Shown in pieces: positions 1 to 10,798 of a DNA stretch of 64,000 nucleotides; within the stretch, counting starts at the first letter, position 1; every line of letters starts with the position of its first letter. This DNA comes from Melastoma dodecandrum. Its lineage: Eukaryota; Streptophyta; Magnoliopsida; Myrtales; Melastomataceae. The position numbers and the translations under genes are program-made. The notes under the pieces are model-generated. The model searched no databases. It was given only the letters and a program-made list of their open reading frames with translations, and was not told the DNA's origin. The stretch spans positions 6,262,001 to 6,326,000 of the forward strand of contig JARUPY010000538.1 in assembly GCA_029817715.1 (NCBI GenBank), written 5' to 3'.

Positions 1-16
1 TTGTTATTTCTCGTAG

Positions 17-1316
17 ACAAGAACTAATGGATACCAATCTCTTGGCGTATGGAGATGCCTGCAGAGGATACTGCAGACAGAAGGTTTTCCTGGATTCTAC
101 AAGTAAGTTTTACTGTTTGCCATGCTCTCTTTGCTTGATTTTCATTTGGACTGCCGATGTGATTCTTTCGTGCTAATTATCATCTCAGGGGGAATGGAGC
201 TAGCGTCCTTCGAATAGTACCATATGCTGCCCTTCACTTTATGACCTACGAGCGGTACCGATGGTGGATTTTGAACAATTATCAAGGCTTGGGTTCGGGG
301 CCGTTAATTGATCTTATAGCGGGCTCCGCTGCCGGAGGAACTGCCGTGATGTGCACCTATCCGTTGGATTTGGCGCGCACGAAACTAGCCTACCAAGTAA
401 GAACTTATCTCGATTTTCTTTAGAGATAGATTGCCATGCATGTTTTCACACCCTCTTTAAAATTAAGATTGGGAATTCAAGTCCTGAAGACAGTTTGTTA
501 TGTACTATAGGTAAAAAACACGATAAAAAATTATGGGAGTGGCATGTCCGGTAGCTGCACGCTGCCAGCTTACAATGGTATAAGAGATGTGCTTAAAAGT
601 GTTTATAAGGAAGGGGGAATCCGGGGATTGTACCGAGGTGTTGGTACGCAAGCTCCTCCATTTTTTTAACATAGACGTGCCTTTGCACGATTGCAAGTCC
701 TTGTCTGCTGAATTCTTGTGCTCCAAATGAATAATCAGGTCCGACTCTGACTGGAATACTACCGTATGCTGGCTTGAAGTTCTACGTATACGAGGAGCTT
801 AAGAGTCATGTTCCCGAAGAGCATCAGAAATCTATTGCGATGCGCCTCTCTTGCGGTGCAATGGCTGGATTGTTCGGGCAGACTTTTACCTACCCCTTAG
901 ATGTTGTCAGAAGGCAGATGCAGGTATAGACGTTTGTCAAGTTCATTTTTCACTTGGTCGCAAGTTTCACGCTTGGTTGGATCATGTCAAACGTCCAGGT
1001 CGAATCCCTGCAAGATTCAGCAGGTGGAATGTCCTCCGCAAGATACAAGAACACGTTGGACGGACTCACAAGCATAGTCCGCAACCAAGGATGGAGGCAG
1101 CTGTTTGCCGGTCTGAGCATCAACTACATTAAGGCAAGCCCTCTTTTTCCCGGCTCTCGGTTTGAGGCAAATCCCCTCGCACTGGTCTTATCCTCGTCCT
1201 CATCATTTCACCAGATCGTCCCTTCGGTGGCGATCGGCTTCACTGTCTACGACTCCATGAAGGTTTGGCTCGAGATACCCCCTCGACAGAAAGCTCCATC
1301 CCTTGCATCTACATGA
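17..1316 (+). CDS. Mitochondrial CoA carrier (SLC25 family), 3' part
   Basis: Six exons of a mitochondrial carrier are readable: 17-102, 189-396, 511-643, 739-923, 999-1133 and 1215-1316 (TGA at 1314-1316). The start lies outside the window. The protein shows the SLC25 repeat signature twice (YPLDLARTK in the exon ending at 396, YPLDVVRRQ in the exon ending at 923) and the motif [17 protein letters not shown], as in plant CoA transporters of the CoAc1/CoAc2 type, which import coenzyme A across the inner mitochondrial membrane. Splice phases join without frameshift. The last intron has a GC donor (GCAAGC at 1134) instead of GT. Family assignment is firm; CoA as substrate is inferred from similarity to the Arabidopsis CoAc proteins, and another SLC25 substrate is possible. 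Confidence 0.88.
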
Positions 1317-2031
1317 TACCCGCTAGCCCGACGTGACCCTCTTTGGTAGCCGACTCGCCTCATCATCTCGGTCAAATAATACGGTACTCACAGGAGAACT
1401 TTTTGAACTTTGATTTCGACAGCGCCAGCATGGCGACGGAATCTCCATTATTAGATACCGGAACCATGAGTATTGAGATTCTCGAGGCTGTGAGATGTGG
1501 TGGTCCATGTAAGTAAATTATGATCATGAATCACACGGCCGTCGCGGTCGCTCTCGCCCGAGTCACGACCACCGACTTCTTTCCCATCACTGGGAAAAGC
1601 AAAAAGGTATGGCTTCCCCCTCCCCCCCCCCCTGGCGGACCCGCACTGTCGACGGTCCAAAATTCGACCTCCTTTTCGGTGGTAGGATCCTAATAATGGA
1701 GACAAAACCAAGGGCTAAGGGCAGAGGGAGGGAAAGGCAGGTTGACAAAAAACTGTTCTTGCAGGAGTGACGTCACCTGACTCGATCGGACAGCGAGGTG
1801 GCGTCATGTGTCATTAAGAAGTGAAACCCTTTTGTTCCTTCCTAAGATGCTTCCGTGAATATATGAAAGAACAATAGTGAAAAAATATTAAAAATAAAAA
1901 ATAAAGAAAGAAGAGCATCTCCAGGAATCTTGGGGTGCTTTAAGAAGATTGTGGGAAGCTGGAACGGAACACTTCCGAGAGTGATAAAAAGGAGCATCAT
2001 CTGGTCTGTGTAAGAGTAGCACCCGGTTGGG

Positions 2032-2063
<32 letters not shown>

Positions 2064-2384
2064 ATGACATCATCGTACTATTACCACGACATGGCTGATG
2101 TAATGATAAACCAACGCTCCCCCACACATCATGAATTCTTTATACACAAAAAAGATTAGGGTTTATGGAGAAAGATTCCATATTATTTAAAACATCGTAT
2201 TATACTTTAATACGCAATGATAAATTGTGGTCACTTTTCTTGATTGTTTGTTTTTATTTTTTTTCAATATAAACCCCCCCAGGGAACACCAAAACGTTGA
2301 TATCACATTAAGATTCATTTCCTCCTCTCCCACTTCCACATCCCCATTTCTTTCTACATTTTTTAAAAAATATATATTTTAAGG
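1317..2384. other. Intergenic spacer
   Basis: I see no gene here. It should hold the 3' UTR of the carrier gene and the promoter of the glutaredoxin gene. It contains a C tract near 1621 and a 30-base G tract at 2033-2062. The last 200 bases before the glutaredoxin start are AT-rich with several poly-T runs. Confidence 0.6.
2033..2062 (+). repeat. G30 homopolymer
   Basis: Thirty consecutive G residues about 320 bp upstream of the glutaredoxin start. Such a tract can form G-quadruplex DNA and is prone to length errors in sequencing, so its exact length is uncertain. Confidence 0.85.
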
Positions 2385-2822
2385 ATGCAAGGAATCCGAC
2401 GCCACGACCATGACTCCCTCTCCAGCGACCCCTTCCAGCTTGGACTCTCCCCCACCAGCTCCCCGCCCTCCGCCTCCGCCTCAGCCGCCGCGGCCCCCTC
2501 CCCCGCCTCCCTCTCCATCGATGACAACGAGTCGACCGAGGAGCGCATCCAGCGCCTGATCGCCGAGCACCCGGTCGTCATCTTCTCGAGGCCCTCCTGC
2601 TGCATGTGCCACGTCATGAAGAACCTCCTCGTCAACATCGGGGTCCACCCCGCGGTGATCGAGCTCGAAGACCACGAGGTCTCGGCCCTCGGGGACAGCT
2701 CCCCTTCCGCTTTCATCGGGGGGTCCCTCATCGGCGGCCTCGACTCCCTAGTCGGTCTCCACCTCAGCGGCCGCCTCGTCCCGAGGCTGGTTGAGGTGGG
2801 AGCTCTCCATATCGTGGTATAA
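2385..2822 (+). CDS. CC-type glutaredoxin (ROXY/GRXC class)
   Basis: Intronless 145-residue protein. Residues 1-50 are a low-complexity Ser/Ala/Pro-rich head. The thioredoxin fold follows, with the land-plant-specific active site CCMC at residues 72-75 (SCCMCH), the cis-Pro segment SPSAFIGG and the glutathione-site GGLDSL motif. This class of glutaredoxin acts in nucleus and cytosol as partner of TGA bZIP factors, often with TOPLESS, in development and in salicylate/jasmonate or nitrate responses. Most family members end in an ALWL-like tail that binds TOPLESS; here the end reads EVGALHIVV, so W-L is replaced, which may weaken that contact (inference). The ATG at 2385 follows an AT-rich leader; no upstream in-frame ATG fits better. 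Confidence 0.9.
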   Translation: MQGIRRHDHDSLSSDPFQLGLSPTSSPPSASASAAAAPSPASLSIDDNESTEERIQRLIAEHPVVIFSRPSCCMCHVMKNLLVNIGVHPAVIELEDHEVSALGDSSPSAFIGGSLIGGLDSLVGLHLSGRLVPRLVEVGALHIVV

Positions 2823-4311
2823 AGCCAGAGCAATAGCCGATCATGGGAGTCAGCTTAGGGTTAAATGATGGTGGTGGGCATGCCTTTATTAAAGAGTATG
2901 TGGTGGTGAACTCTGTATTTGTGCGTGCAGTGTGTTTAGTGCGTGGCAATGGACTCTTCTATTCTTCCTATGTGTGCCCTATTTTTAATGTAATATTGCT
3001 TAAAGAAATTGCCATGGAACTAATGATACTTGTATGATTCATCATCATGTGGTGAATTTTGCTTGAAATCAAAGGAAAGGCCAAGAATCCCTTTTCGTAT
3101 TAAGGCATAATTGCTGTTATAAGGCAACCGAGGAGGTCCCCCCAATGTCAAAAACACACCAATGAATTATATTATTTCATAAATGCTGCTCGTGGCCACC
3201 ACACTTCAATGCGTTTACTATTTATTGTGTATTAATAACTCCACTACAGCATGGCCGAAATTAAAAATATTTAGGATGTTTCGAATTGAGTCGAGATCGA
3301 ACATGAACAAAAACCCATAATAAATTTATTTATTTTTTTTTAAAAAAATAATTTAATAATAAAAAGACATGAATGTTTTGAAACAATTATAAAACGAAAT
3401 TACAAGTTTTCTTACTTGGGGAAAAAATGCAAGTGAGATGGAACGTGAGTGGTTGTGAATTAAGGTGATGTAAGGTAAAGGAGAAGGTCCTATAAAGCCA
3501 AAGGAGGGGGTGGGGGTGGGCAACCCCTGTTTATTCAACTTTTTCGATCTTCGCTTTACACTTCACACCTTCTTCCCATGAATTATGCTCAAACTTGTTC
3601 ATATTGGCATTTGTGGGTCCCCCACCAAATAAAAGAAAAGGGGTCACTTTTGAAAAAAAAAATTTTTATGACTGTGTCGTGTTGTGAAGTGAAGTGAAGT
3701 GCCAGAAAGAGTGTTTATCTCTTTAATAATTAACTTTGACTGATGGCATCAACCACACAACTCTCAACTCCCGTCACAAGAAAAAGCAAAAACTCAAAAA
3801 AGGCCACAACACAAAACCACAAGGAATCTCCCCTCACCCAATTGACATGTTAAGCATTAATATTTTACCTTATAGTGTTTCTGGTTTTAAAATCTTTCTA
3901 TTTCATGAAATATTTTTACGACTAACTATTATATTATAGCAAAACTAGATACAAATAACTTATAAAAAAACAAACTAGATACAATAGGGGGAAAAAATCT
4001 GGTCTTTCTTGCCCATCATCTCCTCCTGTGAAGAGACAAGATTGTTTTTTTTTGTCCATTTCGGACACAACCATTGAACACCCCCCCCCCCCCCCCCCAA
4101 AAAAAAAAATCTATTTTTTTTTCATTGAATTAAGGGAAATTGCTTGCAAAGGTTGTAGTTTCACATGATTGATTAGTCAGTTTTTATCACTTCACTTGTG
4201 TGTTAATCCTCATTTCTTCGGCAGAGAAGAGAAAGGTCGGGAAAGATGCAATGGACTTTCTTTTTCTTTCATCCCGGTGATTTAATTTCTCACGTATGCG
4301 TGTCTAACCAA
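2823..4311. other. Intergenic spacer, AT-rich
   Basis: No coding region or recognisable element. It holds the glutaredoxin 3' UTR and AT-rich DNA with short A/T runs. An 18-base C tract followed by poly-A lies at 4081-4109. Confidence 0.6.
4081..4098 (+). repeat. C18 homopolymer followed by poly-A
   Basis: Eighteen C residues run directly into about eleven A residues. One of several long G/C homopolymers in this window. Confidence 0.8.
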
Positions 4312-4762
4312 GGCTGCGTCATCATTTGCCTCCTAACCGTGTCGAGTTGATACGATGACAAACCCGCCGAGGTCGTGACCTCCTGCGCCACCGGCCACCG
4401 GTTCCACGAGGCTAGGTCGCGCTTCGACTACTTTTTTACCATGAACTCTCTCATCGTGTCTTGCAAAGTAGAGGACCCAATACACGGCCATTCCCTGGAG
4501 GGACGCGGAGTGTCCCCTGTAGATCCCCCGGACGCTTTCCTTCCTGCAAATGGTGACCAGGAAATGGCAGAGCCCTCGAAACTGACGGGGCTTCTGTATG
4601 GTCAATGTCTGCAGCGAGGCGGGTGTGGGCTATATCGAGTGGGTATATAATGACAAGAGTGGTGCAGCCGGCAGCGGAACCAGAGACGAAGTTGGAAGAA
4701 GGACCCGACAGGAAACCGAAATCACTGCCACGAAGTATTTTTTTGTACAAATCCTGCAAAAG
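4312..4762 (-). pseudogene. ER-ANT1-like ADP/ATP carrier pseudogene fragment
   Basis: Read on the minus strand, three segments match one SLC25 adenylate carrier of the ER-ANT1 type, which exchanges ADP/ATP at the plant endoplasmic reticulum. First comes SGSAAGCTTLVIIYPLDIAHTR with LAADI (4600-4700), then RQFRGLCHFLVTICRKESV and GIYRGHSASL in another frame (4460-4590), then TTSAGL..YQLDTVRRQM in a third (about 4325-4385). The frame breaks fall near 4595 and 4385. The conserved Pro of the last carrier signature has become Gln. An intron acceptor is kept at about 4755, so this is a decayed genomic duplicate rather than a processed copy. The N-terminal third and the end of the last repeat are missing. 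It is unrelated in subfamily to the CoA carrier at the window start. Confidence 0.75.
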
Positions 4763-5905
4763 AGTACACAGAATTTGATGAGACCTGGAAAACACAAGTG
4801 CATGATCAGAAACACATAATTAAATCTAACATTCAATTCGACTGATCCACTATGCAAGACAAATACCATCATCCAAATCACGGTTACAAAATCAATGGAG
4901 ATGGAGATATACAAGACAGAAGAAATGGCACGGATAAAACAGTCAACAATTGCAAGGTCTCGGCTAGGTGACCCTAACGAATACGACTCTGATACCATGT
5001 TGGACTTTATGAAAGGGTTACCATCACGGAAGGCTCCCAATCTTTATATGCATTTGGCCCACGCCTCTTTTAATCGGTGTGGATTATATCCAACATATCC
5101 AGCCGCACCATCCCTGTAGTTGACCTTGTCTGCCCACCAACCAGCGAAATTGGGCTGACAATGTCGACTAAACTACAAGCATGACAAACAAATACGTTGG
5201 AGGGGGGGGGGATTCGTGCAGACATTCCAAAGGACGCCTAGACTGCAGATGCGACCAAACCAACCGAGACCGCTCGCCCAGAAATTCAAGCAAGAATGCA
5301 CGAAGAACTAAAGAACCCGCAAACACAGGACAATGGGGAAGGGGAAATTCCAAGATGAACCAAGTGATGCCACCCACCCACCTTCAAGGGAAAAGATAAA
5401 GAGGGGCCAGGGAAAGGGTAATAAAGCAAGACGAAGAACAATACAATCTCAGGCATCCCATTGGGCCTTCGTGGGCCGGGGGGGGCAACTAGAGGGATCA
5501 TGATGGCTTCTTTGACCCATCCATTTTTTGGTCCAAATCAATCGAATGTTCTATTCCTTTTTAAGGAGTCAGTTGAATTTTGGTCCGTGGCCCAATCCAA
5601 AATTATGGGCCTTGAGTAGGCCCAACTTTAACCCCCCCCCCCCAAATGACGCTTTCTTTTGCTACCAAAAAGCTTCAACCATTTATTCAGTCCTTTATTA
5701 CACTAGTCAGGGGATGGCGACAATGTATAAGTGTGTGTGTGTGTGTGGTCTTTGTTTTGAACGCAATCTTGTTTGATGGGCATGAAAATCCCTCCGTAGA
5801 AGACAGACAACATTTTAGTTTAGTTGAAGTGAGGACTTCACTTTTTGAAGAATAACAAACAGTCAAAAGATGTTCGATTAAAAATGATATCATGAGACAC
5901 TCTCC
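4763..5905. other. Intergenic spacer
   Basis: No gene recognised. A G tract lies at about 5202, a C tract at about 5633 and a short GT microsatellite at 5732-5748. The stretch ends in a TA tract that borders the pararetrovirus copy. Confidence 0.55.
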
Positions 5906-7401
5906 TATATATATATATTTGACTGTTCATCATCATTCCTATAAGGACTCGTTTCTGTTTCGTCCCTGTCAGCCATAAACACTTGCGGTAAATGTGTTAG
6001 TTCTGAAGTAGTGCCAGAATCTAGATTATCATCTGATGAAGATTCATCTGTCTGAAGACTTTCTGTAGTTTCAGATGTGTTTGATTCTTCAGAAGTATCT
6101 AATATCTCATATCTGTTTGTCATAAAAATCTGAGAAGGCATAAATTGTGGAGATTGTGCAAAATAGCTACTGATTGGATCATGATTGTCATAATAATTAT
6201 CAGAATGGTCAGAAGATGTGGGTGAATCATAAACTGTTGACGTTACCCACTTTCTGGTAGGACAGTCTAAGGATTCTTTATGACCTTTGATCATTAGTTG
6301 GGCTGGACTTGATTGTGTCTCTGGACTAGACGATCTGTGTCTCTCAGCTGGCTGTGAGCTACTTGCTTTCTTTTTGCCTTCTTTGATATCTTCTCTCTTT
6401 CTAGCCTTTTTCTGTTGTTCCCTTATGACTTCTCTGATTTCCGCAGGGTCCTTCTTTCCAATCTGTCCATAAAGTGGATGAGGATTAAGTGGTGCCTGCA
6501 TAAAACTTGAGGATCTATTTCCGAAATCCAATATGTCTAAGGGTTTAGGGCTAGAACTTAGACCAAAGCTTTGAGGAATAGACTGGGGTCTCCCAAAGTT
6601 TAGCAGACTTGCGGTGTCTGGTTTTTGTGTTAGGTCTACCTGTTTTTCCTCAATAAGCTTGATTTGCCTTTTTAACTTGGCTATCTCAGCATCAGGATCT
6701 GACCTGAAATAAGACGGGTATTTTCCCCTTTCAAAGTTATCTAACCTTTTCTGGAGTGAATGCAACATCTCCTGATTCTTGTTATGCTGAGAATCCATCT
6801 TTGCTATGAGTCTGGCTTCTGTTCCTGTTAAGAGTTCCTGCACAGTGTCTATTTTTCTGCATATAGTATTGAGACCTGCATTTTGGGCTAGAGCATTTTG
6901 GCTTTGCCAATTGAGAACAGTTTCTGCAATACTATTTCTCATGGGGTTACCATGTGCATCTATATCTGTAGGGATAGGAATCTTGGAGCAGTATTTAATA
7001 CCATCAATGGTTTGTTCATTGAGCGGAGGGAAATTTAACTCTCCTGGCCTACCCATCATCATAATTGCAGGTGGACTCTGAATAACTGGTGAGTCCATTT
7101 TTGTTTCTTGAGCACAACTGATGACTGGTGTAGCCTCTTGTTCTGGGATTACCTGTTCAGGGGCATTTTTCCTTTGCCATTTAAAAATATTTTTATAACA
7201 AGGTAATACCTTAGAGGGCTGTTTCTTGGGCTTTCGCCTTACGGCTCGATCCATTAAGAACTGCCATTCTCCATAGGCAGCATCTGTCTTATCATCCCAT
7301 CCTGTGGGGATAATTGAACCTGTAATATGCTCGGAAGAAGGTAAAACATATTTTACAATGTAATCGAACTTCCCTGATGGTTGACCAAGGGGTCCGACCA
7401 T
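5905..7401 (-). CDS. Caulimovirid second frame: coiled-coil and acidic region, truncated
   Basis: A 498-codon frame starts with ATG 12 bases after the movement-protein stop. Residues 190-260 hold a predicted coiled coil (helical heptads rich in Leu/Lys/Glu), residues 320-370 are basic, and residues 440-490 are very acidic (Ser/Glu/Asp/Thr). An acidic stretch ahead of the coat-protein core is common in caulimovirids. The last codons derive from the TA tract, so the frame is cut by the integration border and not by a natural stop. Its probable continuation, the coat protein, is found at about 8655 on the opposite strand. Virion-associated function is a guess from the coiled coil. Confidence 0.6.
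   Translation of the reverse strand: MVGPLGQPSGKFDYIVKYVLPSSEHITGSIIPTGWDDKTDAAYGEWQFLMDRAVRRKPKKQPSKVLPCYKNIFKWQRKNAPEQVIPEQEATPVISCAQETKMDSPVIQSPPAIMMMGRPGELNFPPLNEQTIDGIKYCSKIPIPTDIDAHGNPMRNSIAETVLNWQSQNALAQNAGLNTICRKIDTVQELLTGTEARLIAKMDSQHNKNQEMLHSLQKRLDNFERGKYPSYFRSDPDAEIAKLKRQIKLIEEKQVDLTQKPDTASLLNFGRPQSIPQSFGLSSSPKPLDILDFGNRSSSFMQAPLNPHPLYGQIGKKDPAEIREVIREQQKKARKREDIKEGKKKASSSQPAERHRSSSPETQSSPAQLMIKGHKESLDCPTRKWVTSTVYDSPTSSDHSDNYYDNHDPISSYFAQSPQFMPSQIFMTNRYEILDTSEESNTSETTESLQTDESSSDDNLDSGTTSELTHLPQVFMADRDETETSPYRNDDEQSNIYI
5906..5918 (+). repeat. TA microsatellite, left border of pararetrovirus
   Basis: A short (TA)n tract directly at the left limit of viral sequence; the last viral codons run into it. 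A matching AT tract lies at the right limit (14121-14142). Confidence 0.8.
6272..6361 (-). repeat. 90-bp inverted repeat, left copy
   Basis: The reverse complement of this segment, inside the second viral frame, matches 14031-14120 base for base over 90 positions; the match ends abruptly on both sides. Confidence 0.9.
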
Positions 7402-7413
7402 TGGATCACCTTT

Positions 7414-8655
7414 CTAGTAACGGTGGTATAAGGATGAGCTTGTGCTTGCTACCCTCTTCTTGGGCAGTATGGAGGAAGTTTCTTCTTCATGATCAGAATC
7501 GGAGTCGGAGTCTGGAAGGGTTCTTTTTGGTTGACAATACCTTTTACTCCGTTTTCTGGAGTAGTCAGGTAGTTCGCAGTTGTCTTCTTCACAACCACAA
7601 ACTTGGGAGGTGCAGACATCCCAGTAGCAATGATCTGTCTTTGGATCCTTGAAGAAGTATGTTTCCTTTCCCTGTTCATCAAAGGAATAAATTATCCGGT
7701 TAAGGGAGTCAGGTTTCTTATGGCGTGGAGCTGGTTGGACCATGAACATGGTTGGAAAGATCGAAGGTGTTGGAGCATCCTTTTCATGTGTCCTATCAAA
7801 TTTGATAGTCACAGAGCCATCATTTTCTCTGATGAACTTTGGCTCAGAGGACTGAATTGGCCTGACATGTTGTTGAGTCCTTTCATAATTTGTGATCCAT
7901 CGTTCTGGCAAGAGCTTGAGGAGTTCATCTCTGCTGATCTGTCTAGGCACATGCAAACATGTAGGAGCCTGTGAATTATGATAATCAGCTTGGATAAACA
8001 AAGCTGCACCACTATCATTTTCTACATTTAAGTCTAGTGCATGATTCTGCACTCGGTACGCCATTTGATAGTGCATGGTTGCCTCAATGGAATTGGTGTC
8101 CTGAGGTGGTCCAGCAAGCTGTACTTGAACTTGTAGAGCTGATAGGATTTTTGGGTCCTGTAGAGACATGCAAAAATTTGGATAAAGTGTAACGAACACA
8201 GTCCCTGCATCAAGTGTTGTCTCTATTGTGCCGATACAAGCATGCTGGTACTCCGTATATCTGACGTCCAGTAGGGCCATCCTGGCTGTGACTGGTAGAC
8301 CTTTCCTGCCATGATAGGTTAGTGCAAGTCTGATTGCACCAAAATGAAGGTGTGTATATCCCTGCTTAAGCCATTGGTCAGGGAATTCTGTTGGCAGTTG
8401 TAGTGACACAAACTGTTCTTTGTGCGAGGCAAAAATTGGGTGTTGGCTAAACTTGCTAGCCTGGATGTATTCTAGGACTTTTGAAACTGGCTGCTGAATG
8501 AGTGTCCTGATTCTCCTGATAGGATTTAATGAAGGTTTATGGAAAGCAGCATACGGATTTAAAAGTGGAAGGGTTGTCTCTCTCCAGTTTTCTTTGTGGG
8601 TGATTTCATATAATCCCCCAATTCTATCAGTTCTTCTTGTTGTTGGCCTTTCACT
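7414..8655 (-). CDS. Caulimovirid movement protein (30K superfamily)
   Basis: The minus-strand frame stops with TAG at 7414-7416 and stays open upstream to the inversion junction near 8655, so the original start is not certain. The core includes GYTHLHFGAIRLAL and the segment GTIETTLDAGTVFVTLYPNF, typical of the 30K-type movement proteins of caulimovirids, which form tubules or alter plasmodesmata for cell-to-cell spread. The C-terminal 80 residues are rich in Cys, Lys/Arg and Asp/Ser. No internal stop was seen, so the frame is intact apart from its start. The product is not expected to be made, as the viral promoter lies elsewhere and points away. Confidence 0.7.
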   Translation of the reverse strand, partial: SERPTTRRTDRIGGLYEITHKENWRETTLPLLNPYAAFHKPSLNPIRRIRTLIQQPVSKVLEYIQASKFSQHPIFASHKEQFVSLQLPTEFPDQWLKQGYTHLHFGAIRLALTYHGRKGLPVTARMALLDVRYTEYQHACIGTIETTLDAGTVFVTLYPNFCMSLQDPKILSALQVQVQLAGPPQDTNSIEATMHYQMAYRVQNHALDLNVENDSGAALFIQADYHNSQAPTCLHVPRQISRDELLKLLPERWITNYERTQQHVRPIQSSEPKFIRENDGSVTIKFDRTHEKDAPTPSIFPTMFMVQPAPRHKKPDSLNRIIYSFDEQGKETYFFKDPKTDHCYWDVCTSQVCGCEEDNCELPDYSRKRSKRYCQPKRTLPDSDSDSDHEEETSSILPKKRVASTSSSLYHRY

Positions 8656-10778
8656 TGGTGTATAATACTTCAGACATTCTTACAGAATTAACCTCCAGCT
8701 TTACAGGAACATTACAAGTATGGTGGAATCTATTCTCAGAACAGAGCCAAATACAGATGGTAAATATGCTCTTACCTGAGTTCATGAATTATCTCCACCT
8801 ACATTTCATTGGTAATCCTCAGGATATTGTGGAAGAAAAAAGAACAGAATTCTTCCAACGTAAGTGTTGTTCTTACAAGGTAAAAGACTTAGACAAGCAT
8901 TTCAAAAGGATGTTACACTTATTTCTCCATTTAGGCGGAGACAATATATTGAAACCAGTCTTCTTGTCCTCAATAGAATCACCAATTTCGAAAATGGTAG
9001 AGAAAAGTCTTACCAGTAAGAATATAAAAATTGCTGATCTAACTGTTGGACAGATTCACCAAGAAGTTCTTTCAGGTATAGACGAGTTATGCCAAAGAAA
9101 AGAAATCATCCAAGGATTCCTCAACCAGGACAAACGCTTAGATCAGGTTTGTAGGAGCAAGAAGAACAGGTATAAGATTAAATGCACTACTAGAGATTTG
9201 TGCTCTTGTGCTCCAGGAATCAAACCATATAAAAACAAGACTCATAGGAAGCATTATCCTATTGAGAGGTCTAAGAAGAAATCCCGACGATTTCCAAGAA
9301 GATGGAAGCGTTTCTTAAGGTTCAAAAGAAAAGGACCACGAGGATCACAGAGAAAGTCAAACAGATGCTACATCTGCAACAAGACAGGACACTTTGCAAA
9401 AACTTGTCCCAAACGAAAAAAGGAGTTAATTGCTCAGATTGAAGACTGCACTCATATTTCTCTTCAAAATGATGATCTTGAATCTGTATTTTCATTGGAT
9501 AATGAAAAAACTCCACAAACCGTTTGCTGTCTTGAAGGATATTCCACAGGATCAGGCACCGATTCAGATAATCCAACCTCAGAGTATAGGCACAGGGGAA
9601 TCTATACTATCAGTACCTATCCTGACCCGACAGGAATAAGACAAGACTTTCCGACACTCCCATCAAGAAGAATGCCATCAGAAGAATCAAATAATGGCAC
9701 AATCATTATTACAGGAGACTCTGACGAAGAGGAGCCTCCTAAACACACTCCAACAGAACAGATCCCACTCATAGCTGCCTCCCAAGTAGCACCTCATGTA
9801 AAGGTCCAGGTATATTTTTCAAAATACCACAGACCAGTTACAGCTATTGCCTTCATTGATACAGGAGCAGCAGAAAGTATGATAAACCCAGCACTCGTTC
9901 CACAAGAATTCCGAGTACCATACAAAAAGGCTTTTGTAGCTGCCTCAGGTGACTTGTTCCATACTACTCAGAAAACTAAACGGTTGAAGATAATGCTTTT
10001 CCATAATTGCATTATTGAATCTTCATTGTTTATAACTGATCTCCTTGGAAGAGACATAGTTTTGGGATGGAACATAATGCAGAAACTGCCAGAGCTAATG
10101 ATCTTAACCACAGGCCTCAAGTTTCATGGAAACTTCAAACCTTATACGGCAGTAACCCGAATATTTTCCATAGAGCCTGCAGAAAAAATAAAACAATTGT
10201 TTAGCTCATCATTTGCAGAAAGTCACTCTGAATTTCTACAGAAATGCTCACATCCGCTTTGGAAAAATCCAGAATTCTTCATCAGACTGCCATTTAAGCA
10301 AAATGAAGATATAAATCCCACAAAGGCAAGTCATTCAGGTATGAATCCTGACGATACTAAAGCAGCTAGACAAGAATGCAGTTCTTTGCTGCAACAGGGA
10401 TTAATTGAGCAATCAAACTCACAATGGGCATGTGAAGCATTTTATGTCAACAAACGCTCAGAACAGATTAGAGGAAAGAGAAGGTTAGTGATCAACTACC
10501 AACCTCTTAACCACTTCTTACAGGATGATAAGTTCCCCTTGCCAAGAAGAACAACACTTTTCTCATCTTTGGCTAAGGCAAAGATATTCTCAAAATTCGA
10601 CCTTAAAAGTGGCTTTTGGCAACTTGGCATACATCCTGATGACAGATGGAAAACGGGATTCTGCATCCCAGATGGACATTACCAATGGACGGTATTACCC
10701 TTCGAACTTAAGACTGCCCCGTCACTATTTCAGAATGCCATGATTAAGATTTTTGATCATATCTTAGACTCTCACTGA
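8637..10778 (+). pseudogene. Caulimovirid coat protein - protease - reverse transcriptase (broken)
   Basis: A 713-codon frame in the order: coat-protein core (about residues 10-200), a basic patch, a CCHC finger CYICNKTGHFAKTC (about 242-255), an acidic linker, an aspartic protease with DTGA, and the N-terminal half of the reverse transcriptase (KFDLKSGFWQLGIHPDDRWK). The conserved PFGLK segment reads PFELK. The frame stops at 10,776-10,778 just before the YIDD catalytic box, which follows in another frame; one indel near 10,775 explains this. This lesion inactivates the polymerase. The first roughly 10 codons may not be viral, because the inversion junction lies near 8640-8660. Confidence 0.75.
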
Positions 10779-10798
10779 TTTACATAGATGACATATTA

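Noticed and set aside
2363..2833. 156-codon minus-strand frame
   Set aside because: Antisense of the glutaredoxin gene; GC-rich third positions keep it open by chance.
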